Below are positions 32,675 to 42,423 of a stretch of DNA of 55,819 nucleotides, in pieces; position 1 is the first letter of the stretch, and each line of letters begins with the position of its first letter. The stretch is taken from contig JBKJNB010000113.1 of the NCBI GenBank assembly GCA_046595995.1, forward strand, positions 1 to 55,819, read 5' to 3'. The stretch is from JAWXBR01 sp046595995 (GTDB lineage: Bacteria > Bacteroidota > Ignavibacteria > Kapaibacteriales > Kapaibacteriaceae). Position numbers and translations under genes: made by a program. The notes beneath the pieces were generated by a model. It had not been told where the DNA came from, did not search any database, and saw only the letters and a program-made list of their open reading frames with translations.

Positions 32675-34801
32675 CTACCGCACGACTATTAGCTTCTTCG
32701 TTTCTATGACGTCACCTGTTTGCAAGCGGTAGTTGTAGGCCCCACTCGAAAGCGTGGTTGTAGAAAAGGTTACGATGTAGCTTCCCGGTTGCATGTGTTG
32801 ATGCACAAGGACTGCCACGTTGTTGTTTGCACCGTCGAATAATGCGAGATCGACAGCCCCCTGGCTTAAGACCCTGAAGCGAATCGTTGCCATGTCGGAT
32901 GCGGGGTTTGGGTAACTCTGGTCGAGGACACTGCTTAACTGCGTGGCTGACGTGTAATCGTCTTCCTCGACGGAAACGGTGATGCCGCCAGTGTTTGTGC
33001 GCAGCACAATGCCGCTATTTCCGATGATCGTTCCTGCGTTGGCGTCAGTAAAGGCAACGCCGCTGAAAAATTCTGTCGACGTGCTCGTCTGATGCGTCCA
33101 TGTAGCGCCGGCGTCGGTTGTACGGAGGATTGTGCCGGCGTTGCCGACTGCTGTTCCGGTGTTTGCATCGGAGAAAGAAACGGCGCTAAGATCGGAGTTT
33201 GTCGGAGGTGTCTGTGCAACCCACGAAGCACCGCCGTTTGTTGAACGGAGCACGGTACCTACATCGCCGACCACGGTAGCGGTGGTTGCGTCAGGGAAAG
33301 AAACACCACGGAGGTGTTCCGTCGTTCCGCTTGATTGTACAAACCACGACGAACCGCCATCCGTTGTGCGAAGAATTGTACCGTTTGTACCAACGGCAAT
33401 GCCAGCCACGTTGTCGGTAAACGAAACACCTTCGAGGTCATTAGGTGTACCACTCGTTTGGGTGGTCCATGTCGCGCCACCGTTTACTGTGCGAACGATT
33501 TTCCCACTCGTGCCAACCGCTGTGCCCGTGGTTGCATCGCTAAACGAAACACCTTGTAGAAATTCTGTCGTTCCACTTACTTGGGGAGTCCACAACGTTC
33601 CGCCATTGGACGTGCGAAGAATCGTTCCACGCGTTCCGACAACCGTACCATTATTTGCATCGGTGAACGAGGCTTCGTAGAGGTCGTTCGTTGTGCCACT
33701 CGTCTGCACAACCCACTCTTTACCGGCATTCGTTGTATGAAGGATTGTGCCCGTAATACCTACAGCCGTGCCTGTGTTAGCATCGGTAAAGGAAACGCCG
33801 TAGAGGTCGTTCGTTGTACCGCCGACATGTTGCTTCCATGTACGGCCACCATCGGTTGTATTGTAAATAATTCCTGTATAACCAACTGCGGTAGCGTGGT
33901 TTGCATCGGCGAAGTCTAAGGCGAAGAACGCAGTACCGGTCAGGCCTGTCTCTTGTTGAACCCATGTAGCACCTGCGTCTGTAGTGCGCAGAACGAGGCC
34001 ATTCGACCCGGCGATTGTGCCTGTGTTGGCATCGGTGAACACGATGCCGTTAAGAAATTCCTCCGCACCGCTTGTCTGTGCCACCCAGGATGTGCCGCCG
34101 TCTGTGGTGCGGTAGATGATTCCAGTTGAGGAAGTGTCTGTATACTCCGCGCCGACGATTGTGCCTGTATTAACGTCCGTAAAGGCGAGTCCATAGAGCG
34201 CTCCTGTCGTCCCCACGGTTTGAGTTACCCACGAAGTTCCGCCATTCGTTGTTCGGAGAATTGTTCCGTTATATCCTATCACAGTGCCTGTGTTTGCATC
34301 AGCGAAGAACACGGTGTTGATCTCACTCGTCGTCCCGCTTGTCTGCTTAGTCCATGTCGCGCCGCCGTTTGCTGTGCGCAGGATTACTCCGTCACCCCCC
34401 ACCACCGTGCCTGTGTTTGCGTCGGTGAAGAAAACTCCACCAAGCCTGGCCGTCGACCCGCTATTCTGGAGAGTCCATGTTGTTCCACCATCCGTTGTGC
34501 GAGCGATTGTGCCGTAATTGCCCACTGCTGTGCCGTTGCTTGCATCCCCAAACGAAACATCGTTGAAACTCTGCGCTGTTGGGCTCGATTGAGGCAGCCA
34601 AGTTTTCCCTCCATTTGTGGTGCGGAAGATGGCGCCAGAGTAACCTACAATGATGCCCGTACTTGGACTTGTGTATTCTATAGACGTGAGTCCGAACGAC
34701 ACCGGTACCGGAAACGGGTTTTGCACTACCCATCCTTGTGCAAGTGCACCACATGTAGAAATCGTTGCAAAAGCAACAAGACATAGTAAGCGTGTAATCA
34801 C
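32675..34801 (-). CDS. YCF48-repeat T9SS cargo, array member 5
   Basis: 708 residues. It has a signal peptide (MITRLLCLVAFATISTCGALAQ), fourteen ~41-residue YCF48 repeats and a type-2 sorting domain (VSVEEDDYTSATQLSS … VIETKKLIVVR). The repeats are the most uniform in the array, most with DANTGTxVG and TTDGGxxW. The fifth repeat carries an extra AEYTDTSSTGI loop. The gene is separated from its neighbours by 35 and 44 bases, so the array is probably one or a few transcripts running leftward. Confidence 0.85.
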   Translation of the reverse strand: MITRLLCLVAFATISTCGALAQGWVVQNPFPVPVSFGLTSIEYTSPSTGIIVGYSGAIFRTTNGGKTWLPQSSPTAQSFNDVSFGDASNGTAVGNYGTIARTTDGGTTWTLQNSGSTARLGGVFFTDANTGTVVGGDGVILRTANGGATWTKQTSGTTSEINTVFFADANTGTVIGYNGTILRTTNGGTSWVTQTVGTTGALYGLAFTDVNTGTIVGAEYTDTSSTGIIYRTTDGGTSWVAQTSGAEEFLNGIVFTDANTGTIAGSNGLVLRTTDAGATWVQQETGLTGTAFFALDFADANHATAVGYTGIIYNTTDGGRTWKQHVGGTTNDLYGVSFTDANTGTAVGITGTILHTTNAGKEWVVQTSGTTNDLYEASFTDANNGTVVGTRGTILRTSNGGTLWTPQVSGTTEFLQGVSFSDATTGTAVGTSGKIVRTVNGGATWTTQTSGTPNDLEGVSFTDNVAGIAVGTNGTILRTTDGGSSWFVQSSGTTEHLRGVSFPDATTATVVGDVGTVLRSTNGGASWVAQTPPTNSDLSAVSFSDANTGTAVGNAGTILRTTDAGATWTHQTSTSTEFFSGVAFTDANAGTIIGNSGIVLRTNTGGITVSVEEDDYTSATQLSSVLDQSYPNPASDMATIRFRVLSQGAVDLALFDGANNNVAVLVHQHMQPGSYIVTFSTTTLSSGAYNYRLQTGDVIETKKLIVVR

Positions 34802-34845
34802 GTTAGCGCCTTCGTATAGAAGTTGAGGAGATGATTAATTTGGAA

Positions 34846-36957
34846 CTATCGAACGACAGACATCCGCTTCGATTCGAAGATTGCGCCGTTGCGCAGGCTG
34901 TACGAGTAGGTCCCACTCGGAAGTCCCTTTGTATCAAAGGTTACAGTGTAGCTGCCTGCGTGCATGGGTTGATTAATGAGCATGGCGACGTTGTTGTTTG
35001 CAGCATCGAACATGTCAAGAACGACGGGTCCGTCTGTTGAGACCTTGAAGCCTATCGTAGCCACGTCACTCGAGGGATTTGGGAAGCTGTTATCGAGTGA
35101 ACTGAATGTGGATGTTTCGGCGGGTTTGATTTCTTTTACCGTAACCACACCGCCGGATGTTGTGCGAAGGATGGTTTCACCATCACCTACAACTGTTCCG
35201 GTGTTGGCGTCGGAAAAGGCGACACCGTAGAGATAGACGCTAGCTCCTGTTTGCTGAAGCGTCCATGTAGCACCGCCATTTGTTGTACGTAGAACGATGC
35301 CTCCTACAGCGGTGCCCGTGTTTGCGTCGCTGAAGTCAACGCCGTAGATCCAAAATGGGGTGCCACTTGTCTGCGATTGCCACGTTGTACCGCCGTTGGT
35401 TGTGCGTAGGATGGTGCCCGCGCCACCAACAACAGTACCGGTACTGGCGTCGGTGAAGGACACATCAAATAGATTTTGTGTAGTACCACTTGTCTGGGGC
35501 GTCCACGTAGCGCCACCATCGGTGGTACGAACGATTACGCCACCCAGCCCGACAGCGGTACCTGTTAAAGCGTCGGCAAAGGACACTGCATGAAGGTAGA
35601 CCGTTGTGCCGCTGGTTTGGCTTTTCCATGTGTCGCCCGCATCCGTAGTGCGGATTATTGCACCACCCTCACCGACTGCAGTACCGTTGTTTGCATCGCT
35701 GAACGACACGCCCAAAAGGTCGCGCGTTGTTTTGCTCGACTGAAAGTCCCACGTTGCTCCACCGTTTGTTGTATGCAGCACGGTACCGCCATCACCAACG
35801 ACAAAGCCGTTGGTTGCGCTCGTAAGCGCTACAGAGTTAAGAGTTGCCGGAACGTCACTCACCTGCGTCGTCCACGTCGATCCACCGTTTGATGTGCTTA
35901 GAATTTTTCCCGTGGTTCCGACCGCCGTCCCAATGTTGGCGCCGTAGAACGACACCGCCATTAACGCTACATCCGAGCCCGGCGTCTGTTTAACCCACGT
36001 TGCTCCACCGTCAGTAGTCCGAAGAATGTTTCCGTAGAGTCCCACAGCAGTGCCCGTATTGGCATCGGTAAACCATACACCAGTCAGATAATAGTTCATG
36101 CCACTGGTTTGCCTTACCCAAGTCGCTCCTGCATCTGTCGTACGCAGGATAGACCCACCGTCATTACTGCCGCCACCTACAGCGGTGCCGGTATTCGCAT
36201 CCGTAAATGACACGGCATTAAGACCATCCATTGCGTCGTTCGGTTGGGGATTCCACGTAGCCCCACCGTCGGTGGTACGAAGGATTGCTGCTGTATATCC
36301 CTCGCCATATCCAACGACGGTGCCCGTGGAAGCGTCGGTGAAAGAGACGCCCCACAAGGACGTAGTTATGCCGCTTGTCTGACTCGTCCAGCTTTGTCCG
36401 CCATTCGTAGTGCGGAGAATGATTCCCGGCGAACCTACGATCGTGCCGTTGTTTGCGTCGGTGAAGTGCACTCCCAAAAGCCAACCTGTAGACCCACTCA
36501 CTTGCACCACCCAAGTAGCCCCTCCGTCGGTTGTACGGAGTATCGTCCCGGAATCTCCGACCGCCGTACCGGTGTTAGCATCAACAAAGCTCCCGCCCCA
36601 CAATCGTGTACCGACGCCGCTCTGCTGCTGCGTCCAGGTAGTTCCACCATCGGATGTCTTAAGAATTGTGCCTGCCGCTCCTACAGCGACAGCGGTGTTG
36701 GCATCAATGCAAACAATGTCCAACAGTGCGTTATCCGTACCGCTTTCCTGCATCTCCCACAACGACCCACCACCTGTCGTTCGAAGAATGATTCCTCCGT
36801 CCCCAACGGCAAATCCATTATTTGCATCAGAGAACTGTACTGCCTGCAATGTGTTTGACGTCGTTAACGGCCTCTGCCATTCCCACGCTTTCTGCGCGTA
36901 CGACGTACAAAATCCAAGCAGGAACCATGCAACCATCAAAAGGACACTTTGCAACAC
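34846..36957 (-). CDS. YCF48-repeat T9SS cargo, array member 4
   Basis: 703 residues. It has a signal peptide (…LLGFCTSYAQ), fourteen YCF48 repeats and a type-2 sorting domain (NSFPNPSSDVATIGFKVSTDG … GLPSGTYSYSLRNG). Repeats five and six have Gly/Tyr-rich loop inserts (GYGEGYTAA, GGGSNDGG), and repeat thirteen is shortened by two residues. Upstream 36958-37034 separates it from the frameshifted member and may hold its own promoter. Confidence 0.85.
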   Translation of the reverse strand: MLQSVLLMVAWFLLGFCTSYAQKAWEWQRPLTTSNTLQAVQFSDANNGFAVGDGGIILRTTGGGSLWEMQESGTDNALLDIVCIDANTAVAVGAAGTILKTSDGGTTWTQQQSGVGTRLWGGSFVDANTGTAVGDSGTILRTTDGGATWVVQVSGSTGWLLGVHFTDANNGTIVGSPGIILRTTNGGQSWTSQTSGITTSLWGVSFTDASTGTVVGYGEGYTAAILRTTDGGATWNPQPNDAMDGLNAVSFTDANTGTAVGGGSNDGGSILRTTDAGATWVRQTSGMNYYLTGVWFTDANTGTAVGLYGNILRTTDGGATWVKQTPGSDVALMAVSFYGANIGTAVGTTGKILSTSNGGSTWTTQVSDVPATLNSVALTSATNGFVVGDGGTVLHTTNGGATWDFQSSKTTRDLLGVSFSDANNGTAVGEGGAIIRTTDAGDTWKSQTSGTTVYLHAVSFADALTGTAVGLGGVIVRTTDGGATWTPQTSGTTQNLFDVSFTDASTGTVVGGAGTILRTTNGGTTWQSQTSGTPFWIYGVDFSDANTGTAVGGIVLRTTNGGATWTLQQTGASVYLYGVAFSDANTGTVVGDGETILRTTSGGVVTVKEIKPAETSTFSSLDNSFPNPSSDVATIGFKVSTDGPVVLDMFDAANNNVAMLINQPMHAGSYTVTFDTKGLPSGTYSYSLRNGAIFESKRMSVVR

Positions 36958-37034
36958 AACAACTCCTATTGTAAGATGTAGGAAAGTTCAGCGCGCTAAG
37001 GTATGCCCCATAATTCTGATAAGCGTACGCGTAT

Positions 37035-38805
37035 TTACTTCATAACAACGAGAGACTTGGTTCGCACGACTGCACCGGTGTGAATCCGAAAGTAATACAC
37101 ACCACTTGGCAGTGTATGGGTCTGGAATGGGGCTTCGTAGTCGCCCGCATCTACCACGTCGTCCACAACGACAGCCACAACGTTTCCAACAGCATCACAT
37201 ACATCGATCAGCACCCTTCCGCCCCTTGCAACATGGTAGGGGATAGTGGTGAAGTCGGAGGTGGGGTTGGGGAAGACGCTTGCCAGAGAAATGCGTGAAG
37301 TGGCAGGCAGCGGTGGCTCGTTCGAAACGGAAACCGGATGTAGCGTCGAGGTTCCAACGATGGTGCCATAAGCGCCAACTGCGATGGCTGTGTGTCTGTC
37401 GAAGAATTCGATGCCTACGAGAACATGCTCGGTCGGACTCAACAAGAGCTCCCACCAGTTGCCATGATTAACGGTGCGGTAGAGTGCTCCGCCTGAGCCA
37501 GTCATGTAGATGGTATCTGGACTTATTGGTGCAAGTCGAAAATATGCCTCACACCCGGGATGAGATTGTGAGGTCCAACTAACACCAGCGTCAACGGAAC
37601 GCCAGATATTGTCGCCCCCGCCTATAACGAAACACGTTGTGTCGTCGCTGAAGGCCACGTCACGTAGGTTCCATATCGAACTGAACGGCGTACTAACCCA
37701 TGTGTTGCCACCATGTGGCTCCTGCGTCCGTCGTTCGCTGAATTACGCCTGAGTCGCCCACAGCGAAACCGTAATTGCGATTGTTCGAGTCGAACGCGAT
37801 TGCGCGATAACGCGCGTTGCCGATCGTGTTCTCAGTCCAAAGCACACCAAAATCTTCGGTTTTGTACATCTTACCACTGTCGCCAACAGCGACAGCGCAA
37901 TTCGCGCGTGTGAACGCTACATCCTCAAGGTTCGTTCGAAACCCAAGCGTCAAATGAGTCCACGTCCGACCATCGTTTGTGCTTCTCAGAATCTCGCCAC
38001 GCGGACCAAGTGCGACATACACAGAATCGGTAGTGGGTGCAATACGCATCAACGTGGTGGTGATGTTGGAGGCGCGGGATGACCAGGACATTCCACGATC
38101 GGTTGACACAAGAATCGTTCCATTTTCACCCACGCAGATGCCAGTTGTGTCGTTCCGAAAATCCATAGCCATAAGACCGGTAGTTGTGGAAGTCGAACAT
38201 CGATCCCACGAACGTCCCGAATTCGTTGTGTACACAGCGAGTCCTTTCGACCCGCACAGTACATATGTTGTATCGTCAAAATGTTTAATGTCCATGAAGT
38301 AGTTCGACGTATTCGGACTCCGGTACGACCACGTGACACCGCCATCGACCGTATGGTAGACATTTCCGGAATACCCAAGAATGACTCCAATGGAATCATT
38401 AAAGAATCTTACTTTTCTTAACGATGCTTTTGTCAGGCCGATATCTATCCATGTACGGCCACCATCGGTTGTTCGCAACGCGCCCGACATACCCACTGCA
38501 ATCCCTATATCTGGCGTCGCAAAGTCAATCGAAATCAACCAGTTTTCCGGATTGTCAGAGAACGTAGTCGTCCATGTTACACCCGCATCCGTAGTCTTTA
38601 CGATCACCCCTTCTTTCCCTACAGAAAAGCAGGTATTCGCGTCAATCACACAGATATCCGTCAGCGCTACCGATATGTCACTTGCACATTCACTCCACGT
38701 AAGCCCCTTATCGGTTGAACGCAGGATGGTGCCCGCATTACCAACCGCTATTGCAGTTTCATCATCAAGAAATGCAACGAACAGCAGACGTTGCATACGA
38801 TTCAA
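37035..38805 (-). pseudogene. YCF48-repeat cargo gene, array member 3, truncated and frameshifted
   Basis: Two frames (38805-37693 and 37658-37035) together encode twelve YCF48 repeats and a type-1 sorting domain (SVFPNPTSDFTTIPYHVARG … LPSGVYYFRIHTG). The first frame starts at repeat one of these with no signal peptide. The break falls in the ninth repeat near 37700-37730, where about 13 extra bases next to a TGG codon change …AGATW into a stop after WQHMG. The next frame resumes WVSTPFSSIWNLRDVAF. Loss of the signal peptide and of two repeats plus the shift indicate an inactive gene. Confidence 0.8.
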
Positions 38806-38828
38806 GATTAAGATTTGGGTGTGCCGAC

Positions 38829-40901
38829 CTACCGTATCACGACAAACGACGTCGTCGCCAAACGGCCTTCATTCTGTATTCGCGCAACATACACACCAGA
38901 CATCAACGTATGGGTCTGGAAAGGGGCTTCGTAGTTACCTGCATCTACTACGTCATCCACAACGACAGCCACAACGTTTCCAACAGCATCAATTACATCA
39001 ACGAGCACCCTTCCGCCCCTTGCAACATGGTAGGGGATTGTGATGAAGTCGGATGCGGGGTTTGGGTACATACGAGGATGAGTAGGGGAGGCGGATGATT
39101 GATCCGCGACACCTGTGATGAAGGCATCAACTCTTTGCAGGATAGTGCCCGCGTTGCCGACAACTGTAGAGGCGTTCGCTGCATACGCGCCGTGGAGTCC
39201 ATTCGTCGTGTTGGACTTTTCGCGATTCCATTCAAAGCCGCCGTTGGACTGCAGGATCAACCCAGAATCTCCAACGGCAATCCCGTAACCGCCCTCGAAC
39301 GATACAGCATGGATGTGTTGCGATGTATTGCTAACGCCGGAGTACCACGTTACGCCGTCGTCGGTAGAACGAAGGATCGTTCCGTTGTTGCCCACGGCTA
39401 TTAGATTCGATAATGGTGCGGCGACGTCAAGAAGGTCCTGTGTGAAGCCACTCGCCACTTGCAGCCAAGACATGCCTGCGTTGGTGGACTTGAGAATCAT
39501 CCCACCCTGTCCAACAGCAATAAAGGTGTTTACAGATGATGCGTTGACGGCGTAGATGTTTGTAGTTGCAGATGTGGCAACTCTGATCCAGTCAACGCCA
39601 CCATTTGTAGAGCGAAGTATTGTGCCCGACGCTCCGGTTGCAACAGCTACAGAGTCATTCGCGAATGCGACTCCGTACAGTGATTTCGTTGTGGTGCTAT
39701 TCCGCTTCGTCCACGACGTACCCGCGTCTGTTGTTCGAAGAATGGTGCCTTCTACGCCGACGACGATTGCTGTGTCTGCAGAGGAATATTCGATGGCGTT
39801 AAGGTAGTTCGCGGTGCCACTGTTCTGCTTTGTCCAATCCACACCACCATTTGTGGTGCTCAGAATCGTTCCTTCGGCGCCAACAGCAGTGCCAGAGTTT
39901 ACATCAACAAACGCCAGGTCGTTCAGACGTGCAGCATGACCCTTTCCGACCGATCTCCATGTATCTCCCCCATCGGTGGTTGCTATGATGATGCCGCCTT
40001 CGCCTACTGCAACTCCGTGCATTGGGTTTGTATAGGTGAAGTGGATTGCGGAGAGCTGAGCAGTTGTACCACTCGTTTGCTTCGTCCATGACGTGCCACC
40101 ATTGGTGGTTTTAAGAATTGTGCCACCGTCACCCACCGCGTATATCACACTTGCATTCTGGCACCAGACTGTAAACAATGCAAGAGTTGTTCCGCTTGTT
40201 TGACGATTCCACGAAACGCCACTATCCGAAGTATGCAGGATAATGCCGCTGTCTCCGACGGCGTAGCCAAAGTCTGGACTGATGAACTCTACCGACGCAA
40301 GAAATGCAGTTGTACCGCTTTGTTGATGCGTCCAGGTTTCGCCAATGTTTGTGGTGCGAAGGACGACTCCACCTTCACCAACGGCTATTCCGGAGAAACC
40401 AACGTAGTCGACTGCAGCCAGGAACTTTTGCGTGCCGCTCGCCTGCTGCTGCCATGACGCACCATCGTCTGTTGTATGCAGTATGAGTCCACTATCGCCT
40501 ACAACAGAAATCTCGTCGGTCGTAATGTAATCCAAGCCGTACAGATCTCGCAACGTCCCGCTTTGCTGAGGCGTCCACGTTATGCCACGATCCGTGGAAC
40601 GCATAATCGTACCGCCTTCGCCAATTACAAGCGACCTCCAACCTGGTTGTGGCGACCCGCTTGCCTCTATTTCAGTTAGAAACTTCGATGTACCCGATGC
40701 TTGCCGAACCCAGGAAACACCAGCATCGGTAGTAAGCAAAATGGTGCCGTGCTCTCCCGCGACCGTCCAGTACGTCTGATCAATAAGCCGAACGCCATAC
40801 AGTGTATTCCCCTGAGGAAGAGGGTTCTGCCAACGCCAAAGCTGCGCCTGCACATCATGAGAAAAGACAACAAGTGCGAGAGCCAGCAAGGCACACTTCA
40901 T
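38829..40901 (-). CDS. YCF48-repeat T9SS cargo, array member 2
   Basis: 690 residues. It has a signal peptide (MKCALLALALVVFSHDVQAQ), fourteen YCF48 repeats, more diverged than members 4-6, and a type-1 sorting domain (MYPNPASDFITIPYHVARGG … LMSGVYVARIQNEG). The last repeat is truncated and runs into the linker ITGVADQSSASPTHPR. Its stop lies 23 bases before the truncated member 3, a spacing that suggests the junction was created by recombination. Confidence 0.85.
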   Translation of the reverse strand: MKCALLALALVVFSHDVQAQLWRWQNPLPQGNTLYGVRLIDQTYWTVAGEHGTILLTTDAGVSWVRQASGTSKFLTEIEASGSPQPGWRSLVIGEGGTIMRSTDRGITWTPQQSGTLRDLYGLDYITTDEISVVGDSGLILHTTDDGASWQQQASGTQKFLAAVDYVGFSGIAVGEGGVVLRTTNIGETWTHQQSGTTAFLASVEFISPDFGYAVGDSGIILHTSDSGVSWNRQTSGTTLALFTVWCQNASVIYAVGDGGTILKTTNGGTSWTKQTSGTTAQLSAIHFTYTNPMHGVAVGEGGIIIATTDGGDTWRSVGKGHAARLNDLAFVDVNSGTAVGAEGTILSTTNGGVDWTKQNSGTANYLNAIEYSSADTAIVVGVEGTILRTTDAGTSWTKRNSTTTKSLYGVAFANDSVAVATGASGTILRSTNGGVDWIRVATSATTNIYAVNASSVNTFIAVGQGGMILKSTNAGMSWLQVASGFTQDLLDVAAPLSNLIAVGNNGTILRSTDDGVTWYSGVSNTSQHIHAVSFEGGYGIAVGDSGLILQSNGGFEWNREKSNTTNGLHGAYAANASTVVGNAGTILQRVDAFITGVADQSSASPTHPRMYPNPASDFITIPYHVARGGRVLVDVIDAVGNVVAVVVDDVVDAGNYEAPFQTHTLMSGVYVARIQNEGRLATTSFVVIR

Positions 40902-40925
40902 AACGGACCCAAATTGAATTTTTAA

Positions 40926-41495
40926 TTATCGCAGCACAATCAATGTTTTCGAATCGACATTACTGCCGCTTCGAACACGCACAACATACACACCAGGCGT
41001 TAACGTATGGGTCTGGAAAGGGGCTTCGTATTCGCCTGTATCTACTACGTCATCCACAACGACAGCCACAACATTCCCAACGGCATCGATTACATCAACA
41101 CGCACCCTTCCGCCCCTTGCTACATGGTAGGGGATGGTGGTGAAGTCGGATGCGGGATTGGGGAACGCTGATAAGATTACCGGCGCTGAGAGTGTTTTAA
41201 TGTTATTATCGACGACTTTGGTTACTACACCCGCAGTTGTGGTGTGTAGTATGGTGCCAACTTCACCCACGGTGACAATTATTCCATGATATCCAGCAGC
41301 GACACCAACTAAGCGATTCGCAAATGAGCGCGTCGTGTTACTTGTCTGCTGACTCCAACTCATGCCACCGTTTGTCGACCGAAGTATCGTTCCGTATTCC
41401 CCGGGATACTGCCAGTACCAGCCATCCTGCGCCCTCACACTGTACGCGCAAAACACAAGCGCGAACAACACGATAGCGGTGTGTTTCTTAAGCAT
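40926..41495 (-). CDS. Miniature YCF48 T9SS cargo, array member 1
   Basis: Only 189 residues: signal peptide (…CAYSVRAQ), a mature start WYWQ like its neighbours' WxWQNPLPQGN, then YPGEYGTILRSTNGGMSW fused abruptly to a second partial repeat, and a full type-1 sorting domain (AFPNPASDFTTIPYHVARGG … LTPGVYVVRVRSG). It keeps export and sorting signals but at most two blades, too few for a propeller. It is best explained as an in-frame internal deletion of a normal member. It may still be secreted. Confidence 0.75.
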   Translation of the reverse strand: MLKKHTAIVLFALVFCAYSVRAQDGWYWQYPGEYGTILRSTNGGMSWSQQTSNTTRSFANRLVGVAAGYHGIIVTVGEVGTILHTTTAGVVTKVVDNNIKTLSAPVILSAFPNPASDFTTIPYHVARGGRVRVDVIDAVGNVVAVVVDDVVDTGEYEAPFQTHTLTPGVYVVRVRSGSNVDSKTLIVLR

Positions 41496-41559
41496 GCACT
41501 AAAGTACACCACGTCGGGTTCAGGGCCCCATCTCGCTTCGAGAATGGGAGCGGCGTCAA

Positions 41560-42423
41560 CTATCGAAGCCGCTTTATGAACAACTTGCCGCCTATCCAGA
41601 TGCGCATGGCAGTGATGAGCTTGTGGAGGGTGTTGACTTTTATGCGACGCTGAAAGACGCGGTAGTCGTTAAGCTCAATCTTTTCGAGCAGACGGTAATA
41701 GATGGCGTCCATGATTTCGGCTGCCACCATCGTTAACCGTTCGTCGGGGTGGAGCATCGTGCGGGCTTTGTGGTAGTAGTCACGAGCACGTTGCACCTGG
41801 AAATCCATAAGACGCTGAAAGCGTTCATCATAAACTTCATTAATAAGATCTTCTTCGGTGTAACGGAAGCGCTTTAGGTCTTCCTGCGGAATGTAAATGT
41901 AGCCGCGGTCTTTGTCCTGCTTTACATCGCGCAGAATGTTCGTGAGTTGCAGTGCGTAGCCGAGGTTGATGGCGTACTGACGTGTTTCTTCGCGCCTGTA
42001 GCCAAAGATTTCAATGCAGATGAGTCCGACAACACTTGCTACAGAGTAGCAGTACTCTTTTAAGTCTTCGAACGTTTTGTACCTGCGTTGAATGAGGTCG
42101 CGCTCGCAACCATCGATAATCGTAAGCAGGTACTGCTTTGGAATGCTGTAGCGACGGATGACTTCCGCAAGGTCAGCCGGTACCCCTTCTGTCGAAGGGG
42201 CCCCCGCTCCTGCGCGGGAATCTCGTTCGTAGCACGATTCGACCCTATCACGCCATTGGTTTAATTGTTCGCGCTTTGTGCGGATGTCTTCGGCGGTGGC
42301 GGACGGACCTTCATCGACGATGTCGTCGATTTGGCGGCAGAAATCGTACACGACGTGTATGGCGCGGCGTTCCTCGCGCGGGAGGACAGAAAACGAATAG
42401 CGAAAGTTGGTTGAGCCGTTCAT
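41560..42423 (-). CDS. hpnD: Presqualene diphosphate synthase HpnD
   Basis: About 287 residues of the squalene/phytoene synthase family. It condenses two farnesyl diphosphates to presqualene diphosphate. The two Mg-binding aspartate motifs are present: DFCRQIDDIVDE near the N-terminus and LQLTNILRDVKQDKDRGYIYIP later. ATG 42423 overlaps the hpnC stop as ATGA, so the two are translationally coupled. HpnE, the third enzyme of this route to squalene, is not in the window. Products would be squalene for hopanoids or related membrane lipids. Confidence 0.88.
   Translation of the reverse strand: MNGSTNFRYSFSVLPREERRAIHVVYDFCRQIDDIVDEGPSATAEDIRTKREQLNQWRDRVESCYERDSRAGAGAPSTEGVPADLAEVIRRYSIPKQYLLTIIDGCERDLIQRRYKTFEDLKEYCYSVASVVGLICIEIFGYRREETRQYAINLGYALQLTNILRDVKQDKDRGYIYIPQEDLKRFRYTEEDLINEVYDERFQRLMDFQVQRARDYYHKARTMLHPDERLTMVAAEIMDAIYYRLLEKIELNDYRVFQRRIKVNTLHKLITAMRIWIGGKLFIKRLR

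Noticed and set aside
30513..41495. Photosystem II assembly function for the YCF48 proteins
   Set aside because: The repeat family name comes from photosystem II assembly, but these proteins are secreted with sorting domains, and no photosynthesis gene is present.
41496..41559. Intrinsic terminator after the array or hpnD
   Set aside because: A short bulged hairpin is visible, but there is no T run on either strand.
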